Shown here: piece after piece, positions 7,076-14,843 of the stretch | Position numbering within the stretch: the stretch's first letter is position 1 | How the letters are laid out: each line of letters begins with the position of its first letter | DNA from: UBA5026 sp949065595 | GTDB lineage: Bacteria; Bacillota_I; Bacilli_A; RF39; UBA660 | Length of the DNA: 25,078 bases | Reading direction: 5' to 3' | Assembly (NCBI GenBank): GCA_949065595.1 | Contig: CARSXK010000017.1 | Span: 1-25,078, forward strand | Notes under the pieces: generated by a model | The model's input: only the letters and a program-made list of their open reading frames with translations | What the model was told of the DNA's origin: nothing | Database searches by the model: none | Translations under genes and position numbers: made by a program

Positions 7076-7408
7076 AATATTATAAAACATTGTATTTTTG
7101 AGAGTATCTTTGTATATGTTCTTAAATCCTTTATAACCTTTACTTATAAGTGTTTACGGCATTTTTGTTTTTTTAGGATATTGTTATAACCTCTTATATT
7201 TTCACTTTCAAAAGTAGTAAATTAGTAGTAAAAATTTTTAAAAAGATTAATTTAAATATTTAAAAAATACTATGGTATTTGGCATAGTATCGAAGTATAG
7301 GTTTTATAGGTGAAAATAGTTGTGGAGTAACTAAAGTTTTCGTCATAATAAGGTATAGCATTACCCTTACTATGTAGCATGAAGCACGTATCAGATTTTT
7401 AGTAATTC
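7076..7408. other. 333-nt AT-rich intergenic region between convergent genes
   Basis: No coding frame or RNA gene is recognisable. It contains a 10-bp palindrome ACTTATAAGT (7142-7151), two copies of TTATAACCT (7131-7139 and 7184-7192, 53 bp apart), and the minus-strand terminator listed separately. The two 9-mers are each followed within a few bases by CTTATA. Confidence 0.5.
7262..7290 (-). terminator. intrinsic terminator of the Ppx/GppA-like gene
   Basis: On the minus strand, ATACTATG and CATAGTAT (plus coordinates 7283-7290 and 7267-7274) form an 8-bp stem with an 8-nt loop, followed immediately by six T (7262-7267). It lies about 120 nt past the stop codon of the minus-strand gene. Confidence 0.7.
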
Positions 7409-8305
7409 TTATTTCATACATTTAATTTTCTGTTTTAAACCATCTTCCATATTAATATTAGTAGGAATGACTATATCTGCTCCAATTTTATGGGTAATTA
7501 AATTTGCTATTATTCTCATTGCCCTTGAACCATCAAACCAAGTTGGATTGTCGCTTCTATCTCTTATGGTATCTAATGAACTAATCATCATATCATGGTC
7601 ATATATATCTATTTTTTCTGTTGTAATCATATATTTTTGCTTATCACTCGTATATAAAGTATTGTCATCCATTTTATATAAAGCAGTATTAAACCAATAT
7701 AAATGATCTCCTCCAGAAAGAACTATAGCAGTAGCCTTATATTCTAAATTTCCTATTAGAGAATCAACATATTCTGTAACCTCATCAAAAGTGACATTTG
7801 GAATATCTTCCTTTAACTCTGGATATTTACTTGTTATATCTACAACTCCAAAGTTATAAAATTTATGTCCAAATATTTCTTTATTTTTAACAAATATTAA
7901 CTCAATGGAACCTCCTCCACCTATGAAAATACATAATGGACCATCATAATCAATATTTTCGTAGCATCCTTTTGCTGTAAAAATGGCTTCATCCTCTTGC
8001 GATACTACTTCTATTGTCAAATTAAATTCGTCTTTTAAATTACTATTAATTTGTTTTAATTCTGTATCACTTATATTTCTAAATATACTGCAGCCATATA
8101 TATGAATATTTTCTGTATATTCTAAAGCCTTGCTTATTTCTTTATATAACTTTTCTAAATCTACATCAATTATTAACCCATTATTTTTATAATTCTTCTT
8201 AAATTCAATAGTTGTTGTTTTATCATATATAACTTTGCTATTTTCATAAATATGGGTTTTTGTATTATTACTACCTATTTCTATAATTCCATATTTTTTA
8301 ATCAT
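7409..8305 (-). CDS. Ppx/GppA-like phosphatase family protein
   Basis: A 298-residue protein of the ASKHA fold related to exopolyphosphatase / pppGpp phosphatase, enzymes that act on polyphosphate or guanosine pentaphosphate. The landmarks are YGIIEIGSNNTKTHIY (residues 5-20, phosphate-1 loop), IYGCSIFRN (69-77, equivalent of 'ATSAxR'), VVSQEDEAIF (100-109, catalytic-type E106), IGGGGSIEL (128-136, phosphate-2 loop) and LSGGDHLYW (196-204). The Asp that normally precedes GGGS in this family ('DIGGGS') is Ile128 here, so activity may be altered. It is only the core length and lacks the HD or C-terminal domains of long Ppx proteins. AGGAGTG (8311-8317) sits 5 nt before the ATG. It is divergent from the helicase gene, with a palindrome between them. 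Confidence 0.75.
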   Translation of the reverse strand: MIKKYGIIEIGSNNTKTHIYENSKVIYDKTTTIEFKKNYKNNGLIIDVDLEKLYKEISKALEYTENIHIYGCSIFRNISDTELKQINSNLKDEFNLTIEVVSQEDEAIFTAKGCYENIDYDGPLCIFIGGGGSIELIFVKNKEIFGHKFYNFGVVDITSKYPELKEDIPNVTFDEVTEYVDSLIGNLEYKATAIVLSGGDHLYWFNTALYKMDDNTLYTSDKQKYMITTEKIDIYDHDMMISSLDTIRDRSDNPTWFDGSRAMRIIANLITHKIGADIVIPTNINMEDGLKQKIKCMK

Positions 8306-8432
8306 ATTTTCACTCCTAATTCAGTTTCATTATTCATTAATTTTATATATTTTACCATAGTTTTATAAATATTTATAGATACTTTACATTTTTTCCTAAA
8401 TACAAGAAACTGGCACTAAATTCTGTAGTATA

Positions 8433-8450
8433 TAAAGTATTTATACTTTA
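8433..8450. promoter_or_regulatory. 18-bp palindrome between divergent genes, candidate operator
   Basis: TAAAGTAT-TT-ATACTTTA is a perfect 8+2+8 inverted repeat. A further half-site ATACTTTA occurs at 8379-8386. It is located about 80-130 bp from the starts of both the Ppx-like gene (minus) and the helicase gene (plus). No T-run follows it on either strand, so it resembles a protein-binding site more than a terminator. Confidence 0.45.
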
Positions 8451-8531
8451 AATTCAAAGGAAATTATAACCTTTTCAAGCATTATTAAATCTACAGAAGG
8501 AAAAATAGGTTATAGATTGTATATAATAGGT

Positions 8532-10280
8532 ATGATAGAATTATTTGAAAAAACAATAAAAGAATTAGAAAATACATATATTAGTTTTCAAACATTAGAG
8601 CAATTAAAAATAAAATATCAGCAGGTAGAGCATAAAGAAAAGAAGGGGAAAGAAGCGTACAAAAATCTAGACGAATGGAGAGAAATCAGTAATCAAAAAT
8701 ATCTTCAAAGAGAAGAAACAGCTACAAAAGAATTATTGGACCATGTCAAAGGGTATCCTCTGGATAAAGAACAAAGAGAGGTTGTTTTAAGAGACGAACA
8801 AAATACACTGGTCATTGCGGGTGCAGGAAGTGGAAAATCGCTGACAATGATTGGGAAAATTCGGTATTTAGTAGAACGAAAAAAGATTCCAATCAGTCAA
8901 ATTCTTTGTATTTCTTTCACGAATGATGCAACGAATAGTTTAAAAAACACATTAAAGCAATATTATAATTATGACTTGCCTATTTATACGTTTCATAAAT
9001 TGGCATTACAGATTATCCGGCGAAATTATAATTCCATCCAGATCGCAGATGATACAATATTAAAAAAAGTTGTGGAAAACTATTTTGATTGTGGAATTTT
9101 GAAAGAAAAAGATGCCCAAAAGTGGATTTGTAAACATTTTTTCCACAAATTAGGGAAAATATTGCCTAATATTGTTAGCAGAATGCAAAGTTTTCCACAG
9201 AAATATGGAAAAATGAAAAAAACAGAAGTATTTAAACGCTACTATAAAATGATACCAACCTTTATTCACCTCATGAAAGCCAACCAATATGATATAAATG
9301 CCATTCATCACTGGATTCAAAAAAGTAAGCATTTTCGGATATGGAAAAGTGCTAACACCTATCTCCTATTACTATTAAAACGAATTTATGTACAATATAC
9401 ACAAGTATTAAAAGAGTCTCATTTATTGGATTTTGATGATATCATTACCTATGCAACTAATCTAGTAAAAAGCGATAATACCCTTAATTATCGATACATA
9501 TTAATTGATGAATACCAAGATACTTCGCAAACCAGATATCAACTCATTCAAGCAATTATACAAAAAACAGGCGCAAAATTAATTGCTGTTGGAGATGATT
9601 TTCAATCCATTTACCGTTTTACAGGCTGCAACCTAAATATATTTTTGAAATTTAAAACATACTTTCCAAATGCCATCATTTTGAAAATTCAAACTACCTA
9701 TCGAAATAGTCAAGAATTAATTGATATAGCAGGTTCTTTTGTAATGCGAAACCCAAAGCAAATGACTAAAAATTTAGTTTCCAATAAGCATATAGAACAA
9801 CCAGTCCAAATCCATTACTATCATGATTTACTAGACACATTAAAGCAAATACTAGACAGGTTACAGAATGTATCTATTTTTTTGTTGGGAAGAAATCGTA
9901 AAGATATCGATTCGATACTTATAGATAAAGCATTTGTAAGCAAAGACAAACGGAATATTGTATATCAAAATCGAACAGATTTATCCCTCACCTTTTTAAC
10001 CGTACATTCTGCGAAGGGGTTGGAAAGTGATGTTGTGATTGTTCTAAATATGGCCAATGAAACTATGGGTTTTCCCAGTCAATTAGAAGATGATCCTGTG
10101 ATGCGTTATGTAAATCAAACGGAAGATTCTTATTTATTTGAAGAGGAAAGAAGACTATTTTATGTAGCACTTACACGTACTAAAAATCAAGTATATTTAA
10201 TGACACCTAAAAAGAATCCTTCTCTTTTTATAAAAGAACTAATTCGCAAAAATAAAAAACAAATTAAAATAGAAGCATAA
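8532..10280 (+). CDS. UvrD/HelD-like superfamily 1A DNA helicase
   Basis: An ATP-driven 3'-5' DNA translocase of about 582 residues. SF1 motifs appear in order: Q-motif LDKEQREVV, Walker A AGAGSGKS (about 96-103), Ia ILCISFTNDATNSL, the FHKLA segment, Walker B LIDEYQDTS (about 327-335), III VGDDFQSIYRFTG, IV TTYRNSQEL, V LTVHSAKGLESDVV and VI EERRLFYVALTRTK. It is clearly shorter than PcrA/UvrD (about 720), and the helical N-terminus before the Q-motif (LDEWREISNQKYLQREE...HVKGYPLD) is like helicase IV-type proteins, so PcrA is not assigned. The start is uncertain: ATG 8532 has no proper ribosome binding site, and an in-frame TTG at 8517 has a weak TAGGT upstream. No terminator is obvious downstream. 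The likely role is replication repair or clearing stalled complexes. Confidence 0.85.
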   Translation: MIELFEKTIKELENTYISFQTLEQLKIKYQQVEHKEKKGKEAYKNLDEWREISNQKYLQREETATKELLDHVKGYPLDKEQREVVLRDEQNTLVIAGAGSGKSLTMIGKIRYLVERKKIPISQILCISFTNDATNSLKNTLKQYYNYDLPIYTFHKLALQIIRRNYNSIQIADDTILKKVVENYFDCGILKEKDAQKWICKHFFHKLGKILPNIVSRMQSFPQKYGKMKKTEVFKRYYKMIPTFIHLMKANQYDINAIHHWIQKSKHFRIWKSANTYLLLLLKRIYVQYTQVLKESHLLDFDDIITYATNLVKSDNTLNYRYILIDEYQDTSQTRYQLIQAIIQKTGAKLIAVGDDFQSIYRFTGCNLNIFLKFKTYFPNAIILKIQTTYRNSQELIDIAGSFVMRNPKQMTKNLVSNKHIEQPVQIHYYHDLLDTLKQILDRLQNVSIFLLGRNRKDIDSILIDKAFVSKDKRNIVYQNRTDLSLTFLTVHSAKGLESDVVIVLNMANETMGFPSQLEDDPVMRYVNQTEDSYLFEEERRLFYVALTRTKNQVYLMTPKKNPSLFIKELIRKNKKQIKIEA

Positions 10281-10554
10281 AAGAATATATTTATAAGCAG
10301 ATATATGAGGGATGTGGTAGGATGGATGGAATGTAAAGAATTTGTATAAAAAATATAGATTATTTTACAATTTCCAAAGAAACCATTTGTTGTTAGCAAT
10401 TCAATTTATCAAAGGTGTAATACTTTTTTGTATTAAGACAAAACAGTAACAGATAGAATTTAAGCATAGATATTTTCTAAAGAGTTGTTTTTTTCCTTAT
10501 TGGCAAAATGATTGATTATGTATTATAAAAAAGAATTTTTATTTAACATAAAAA
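10281..10554. other. 274-nt non-coding stretch after the helicase gene
   Basis: No convincing gene or RNA. A small dyad TAATAC-TTTTTT-GTATTA (10418-10435) carries its T-run in the loop and so is not a classical terminator. The right end leads into the promoter of the next gene. Confidence 0.4.
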
Positions 10555-10584
10555 TTGACTATTCTATCCCATTTATTATATAAT
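10555..10584 (+). promoter_or_regulatory. sigma-A promoter of the SleB-like hydrolase gene
   Basis: TTGACT (10555-10560), 18 bp, TATAAT (10579-10584). It overlaps an ATG at 10583, which therefore cannot be the translation start. The predicted leader is about 22 nt. Confidence 0.75.
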
Positions 10585-10612
10585 GAAAAAAGTGTTTGAA
10601 AGGGAGGATCCT

Positions 10613-12349
10613 ATGAAAAAAGATAAGAATTTAGCTGCTGCATTAGTTCTAAATGCTTTTGTTTTGGCTTTGGTGTATAGACCTCTCCTTGATAAATTAA
10701 TGAAACAATGTGTTGGCTTCAAAAAAGAAAGTACCATTAAAAATAAAAAAACGATAGATAAAAGAACAACAATCGAAGTTTTAGAAGCAGCAAAATCTAA
10801 ACTTGAAATGATTGGGTATGTAATAAGAGAAACACTTATGACCTCTGATATAGAAAAACAAGATATTATAGATTTTTGTGAACAACTTCATATCATAGAA
10901 GAAAACTATCTAATTCCAATAGATGAAGATGTAAAATCTAGTACTTCTATGGTATCAACTGCGTCTGTTTCTTCAGAGAAACTCAAGCGCACTATTTTGA
11001 AGCAGTGGTTTGGGATTATGGCTGTTCTTACAGTTTTTCCTTCTAATCCAGAATTGAGTATAAAAGATTTTAGTGATTATCTAGAAACATCTGTGATAGA
11101 AAGTTTAAAAGAGTTCTCATTAGATGAAAAAGAACATTTTCTTCTTTACAGTGACGCTTATGAAATTATAAAAGAATCCACTCCCTATACCACAGAAGAA
11201 AAGGTTGAGGCAATATTGACTTCAGGTGTGCCTAATGAGAGAAAATGGAATCGATTATTTGCTTTAGATGAAATTACATTAGATCAAGTAATGGAAATTG
11301 CGATGGAATTTGGTACCGAAGAAGAAATATTGCAGTTTATAGTCCAAACAGATAGACTTACGATAGAACAAAAAGTATGGTATGCATTAATGCTATTAAA
11401 TGTACCATTTGAAACTATATTAGATGAATTATTAACCATAGATAATGCCAATCAAAATCAAATCATTCAAAATATTATAGATAGTGATATGGTATCATTT
11501 GAAACGCTATTTCATGCCATTATAAAATTAGAAGGACTGACCAAAGAACAACTGGTAGATTACTTGTCTTTCTATCATACAGATTATCATGATATTTCAT
11601 TAGAAAAGAGTGTATGCTATCTATTAGAATGGTCATTTTCCAAGGAAGATAAAATAGACTATATTTGGGCATTATTAGATAAATATTCCCTAATTGAGAA
11701 AAAGAAATTTATATTGGAATTTTATGATATTACACCAGAGGAATATAAAAATATATATTGGCAGAGTGTAGAAGATTTGGATGAAAATCAACAAATGGCA
11801 TATGGCTTATTGGAAAAAGTATACCAAGAAGAAGCGTTATACATTTTAGAAAATTATTCATTCAATTCCAGAGCAGAGCTAGATATTTTAGTTGCGGGTG
11901 TTGCGGCAGAAGGGGCCAACCACTATGATGATTTATATTGTGTTATAAACGTTATATTCAATCGCATGACCAGTCCTAGATATGTAGAAAAAGGAGAAAG
12001 TCCATATTTACAATTTATATCTGAAGGACAATTTGCTGTTTATGAAACCGGTAAATATTTAATGTACCTATATCCTCGAAATGAACTGTATGCCCAAAAA
12101 TATGCAGTCGCACAACAAGCAGTTTATGATATGCTTTTTGCAGCATATAATGGAATTGCACACAACTATATCCAATTTAGAAGTTGGTCAACTGAATCTT
12201 TTTCAGATGTATACATAGTAAAAGAGGGAAATCGATATAGATATGTAATGAGTGAATCTAGTCGAATTCAATATGAAAATCTTTTGAACGAAGAAATACA
12301 AGAAGAGGAATGCTATACATTATTAAAAGAATATATTCCTCATTTCTAG
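10613..12349 (+). CDS. membrane-anchored SleB-like cell wall hydrolase
   Basis: A 578-residue protein starting at ATG 10613 (MKKDKNLAAALV), with GGGAGG (10602-10607) 5 nt upstream. Residues 7-23 form an uncleaved-looking hydrophobic anchor (LAAALVLNAFVLALVY), so the rest should face the wall. Residues 40-420 are acidic, almost entirely helical, with loosely repeated 'xLTxEQKVxYxLxxL' units. The C-terminal 421-550 resembles the SleB/'Hydrolase_2' lytic transglycosylase fold: LDILVAGVAAEGANHYDDLYCVINVIFNRMTSP, with Glu433 as the catalytic-type acid, then the P-x-x-QF...GQFAVYETGKY signature. SleB opens the spore cortex; related proteins occur in non-sporulating bacteria. No sporulation genes are seen here, so a role in vegetative wall remodelling is the cautious reading. 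Own promoter and terminator. Confidence 0.72.
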   Translation: MKKDKNLAAALVLNAFVLALVYRPLLDKLMKQCVGFKKESTIKNKKTIDKRTTIEVLEAAKSKLEMIGYVIRETLMTSDIEKQDIIDFCEQLHIIEENYLIPIDEDVKSSTSMVSTASVSSEKLKRTILKQWFGIMAVLTVFPSNPELSIKDFSDYLETSVIESLKEFSLDEKEHFLLYSDAYEIIKESTPYTTEEKVEAILTSGVPNERKWNRLFALDEITLDQVMEIAMEFGTEEEILQFIVQTDRLTIEQKVWYALMLLNVPFETILDELLTIDNANQNQIIQNIIDSDMVSFETLFHAIIKLEGLTKEQLVDYLSFYHTDYHDISLEKSVCYLLEWSFSKEDKIDYIWALLDKYSLIEKKKFILEFYDITPEEYKNIYWQSVEDLDENQQMAYGLLEKVYQEEALYILENYSFNSRAELDILVAGVAAEGANHYDDLYCVINVIFNRMTSPRYVEKGESPYLQFISEGQFAVYETGKYLMYLYPRNELYAQKYAVAQQAVYDMLFAAYNGIAHNYIQFRSWSTESFSDVYIVKEGNRYRYVMSESSRIQYENLLNEEIQEEECYTLLKEYIPHF

Positions 12350-12365
12350 TCAAAAAATAGTATCT

Positions 12366-12393
12366 AAAATTGCACATAAAAATGCAATTTTTT
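12366..12393 (+). terminator. intrinsic terminator of the SleB-like gene
   Basis: AAAATTGCA (12366-12374), 8-nt loop, TGCAATTTT (12383-12391), continuing to a T6 run. It starts 17 nt after the stop codon. Confidence 0.8.
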
Positions 12394-12445
12394 ATTTACC
12401 AATATTCACCATAGACCATTTTCGGATAAAAAATAAGACGAATGA

Positions 12446-12454
12446 TGATATAAT
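12446..12454 (+). promoter_or_regulatory. extended -10 promoter of the addBA operon
   Basis: TGATATAAT (TG 12446-12447, TATAAT 12449-12454) with no clear -35 box. The predicted RNA start is about 10 nt before the ATG, so the leader holds little more than the AGGTGG ribosome binding site (12461-12466). Confidence 0.55.
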
Positions 12455-12470
12455 ATGGGTAGGTGGTTAC

Positions 12471-14843
12471 ATGAACACAGTAGATACAATTATAGTAGTT
12501 CCAAATCATAAAAAGAAAAAAATTTTGCTCAAGCATTCACAGCAGCAAAAAATCACACAAGAAAAATATATGACATTGGAAGAATTATTAGAAAATATAA
12601 CATTACATCCCAAGAAAGAATCCATTTATTATTTAATGAAAGAATTACATCTTTCTTATTTTCTAGCATCTACTTACCTAGAAAATATACCACATATTAC
12701 AAATATAAAGGAAAGTAAACATGAAAATGTAAAAAAATTATTAGAAATCAAACAATTTTTAGAAGACAATCATTTGTTAGAAGACAATCAAATGTTTATG
12801 AAATACATAAAGGGAAAACACATTCGAATCGACGGTTATTCACTTACCAAAGAACAAAAAAAGATTCTAAAACAACTAGAACCTAGTACCACTGTTACCA
12901 TCATAGAAAAGGAATCTCTTTCTTATTGTCATCCTTTGTATGTCTTTGAAACCATTGAAGAAGAAATTGCCTTTGTTGCATCAGATATCGCCAATCGTTT
13001 ACAAAATGGCTTATCCATAGAACATATTTATTTGGCAAATGTAACTATAGAATATTTAATCCCCCTTCATCGTATCTTTCATATGTATGGCATCCCCTTG
13101 GAAGAAAAATCAACCCATCCTCTTTATGGAAACCCGATGGTCCAACATTGGCTTAAGCAGTTAACCACAGAAAATGCATATGAAATGTTAGAAAAAATGG
13201 GAAATCATTTGTCAACAGAAGAAGAGCATCAGATTTATCTCAAATTGTTACAAATATATAATGACTATGTTATGTTACCAAAAGATGATTTATGGAAAAT
13301 CTGTATAGAAGAGGCAATTAAAGAAGCGACCATTCCAAGAAGCTGCCAACATCATGCGGTTCAAATTCAAAACATAAAAGAAAGCGACTTTCAAGCAAAC
13401 GAATATGTGTATATTTTAGGTATGAATCAAGAAAATATTCCTACAATCAAACAAGATGAAGACTACTTAAATGATGCCATTTGTAAAGAATTAAAAATAG
13501 ATACTACATTTGATAAAAATGAGCTAGAAAAGACAACTATGATTCGTAAAATCAACGCCATTCCCAATGCTATTTTGAGTTATAAAAAGAAAACAAATTA
13601 TGGAATATATTATCCATCTTCTTTATTACCCCATTTGGCAACAGAAAAGAAAATCGCCGCCACTTCTTATCAATATTCAGATATTTGGAATCAAATGGAG
13701 CTTTCCCATCTTTTAGACTGCTATACACAATATAATGAAGTGCATAAAGATTTAAAATTACTTTATGGTCATTATCAAAATCTACACTATTGTACTTACG
13801 ATAATCAATATCAACCGATATCCAAACAAAAACTAAAAGAATATCTAAATGGAAAGTTGGTATTATCATACACTAGTTTAGATCGCTTTTATCGTTGCCA
13901 ATTTCGTTATTATATCAGTCATATTCTAAAACTAGACGCTTATAAAGAAACGTTTGCCCAAGCAATTGGAAATCTTTTTCATTATTTTCTTTCCATTGCA
14001 TTCCAAGATTCATTCCACTTTGAAACAGAATGGAAACAATATCATGAAGGAAAAAATTATACAGCGAAAGAAAGTTTCTTTTTAGAAAAATTAAAACAAG
14101 AACTTCTCTTTGTGATTACTACTATCCAGGAACAAAATACATATACGCAACTCAATCAAGAAGCATATGAACAAAAAATTTTCAAAAGTATTTCTGGTGA
14201 TTTAAAAATTACCTTTATGGGAATTATTGATAAAATCAAATACAAAGAAGAAGATGGAACGATATATGCGGCCATTATTGATTATAAAACAGGAACATTA
14301 GAAACCAATTTAAATCAAAGTATTTATGGAATCGAAATGCAATTACCGATTTACCTTTATTTAATAAAAAATAAAGCAGAATGGAAAAATGTAAAAGTCA
14401 TTGGTTTTTATTTACAGAAAATGATTCCAAATGAAATGACCAACGATGAGAATAATGATTATAATGCCATGAAAAAAGATGCTATGAGATTAGAGGGTTA
14501 CAGCATAGATGATTTTCAGCTTTTAAATCAATTAGATGAGACCTATCAGGATAGTCGTATGATCAAAGGAATGAAAGTAAGCAGCAAAGGATTTTATATG
14601 TATTCCAAGGTGTTAAACCAAAATAAAATGGATAGATTAGAACACTTGGTTGACAGTAAAATCAAAGAAGCTGCACGTAAAATTGAACATGCCGATTTTC
14701 GAATCAATCCAAAACAAATTGGTACAAAACGAATGGGTTGTGAATTTTGTACCTATCATGATTTATGCTTTCAAACACCAAAAGATATTGAATATTTAAA
14801 AGAGTATAAAAAGTTAGAATTTTTAAAGGAGGATGCTTTATGA
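12471..14843 (+). CDS. addB: AddB-type PD-(D/E)XK nuclease subunit (short form)
   Basis: Second subunit of the AddAB helicase-nuclease that processes double-strand breaks for RecA. The C-terminal nuclease is complete: GNLFH (500-504), Asp587 (GIIDKI), Asp604-Tyr-Lys606 (AIIDYKTG) and Gln624 (MQLPIYLY). The four cysteines of the AddB/Cas4-type iron-sulfur staple are present as Cys476 (FYRCQF), Cys757, Cys760 and Cys766 (CEFCTYHDLC). The N-terminal half should be an inactive helicase fold but is strongly reduced: 790 residues against about 1,160 in Bacillus subtilis, and no Walker A is visible at the N-terminus (only VVPNHKKKK). It overlaps addA by ATGA, which supports a two-subunit complex. 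The gene symbol rests on the nuclease motifs and the operon partner; a RexB-like name would be equally fair. Confidence 0.82.
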   Translation: MNTVDTIIVVPNHKKKKILLKHSQQQKITQEKYMTLEELLENITLHPKKESIYYLMKELHLSYFLASTYLENIPHITNIKESKHENVKKLLEIKQFLEDNHLLEDNQMFMKYIKGKHIRIDGYSLTKEQKKILKQLEPSTTVTIIEKESLSYCHPLYVFETIEEEIAFVASDIANRLQNGLSIEHIYLANVTIEYLIPLHRIFHMYGIPLEEKSTHPLYGNPMVQHWLKQLTTENAYEMLEKMGNHLSTEEEHQIYLKLLQIYNDYVMLPKDDLWKICIEEAIKEATIPRSCQHHAVQIQNIKESDFQANEYVYILGMNQENIPTIKQDEDYLNDAICKELKIDTTFDKNELEKTTMIRKINAIPNAILSYKKKTNYGIYYPSSLLPHLATEKKIAATSYQYSDIWNQMELSHLLDCYTQYNEVHKDLKLLYGHYQNLHYCTYDNQYQPISKQKLKEYLNGKLVLSYTSLDRFYRCQFRYYISHILKLDAYKETFAQAIGNLFHYFLSIAFQDSFHFETEWKQYHEGKNYTAKESFFLEKLKQELLFVITTIQEQNTYTQLNQEAYEQKIFKSISGDLKITFMGIIDKIKYKEEDGTIYAAIIDYKTGTLETNLNQSIYGIEMQLPIYLYLIKNKAEWKNVKVIGFYLQKMIPNEMTNDENNDYNAMKKDAMRLEGYSIDDFQLLNQLDETYQDSRMIKGMKVSSKGFYMYSKVLNQNKMDRLEHLVDSKIKEAARKIEHADFRINPKQIGTKRMGCEFCTYHDLCFQTPKDIEYLKEYKKLEFLKEDAL

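Noticed and set aside
10418..10435. TAATAC-TTTTTT-GTATTA as a terminator for the helicase gene
   Set aside because: The T-run is in the loop, not after the stem, and the stem is only six AT-rich pairs.
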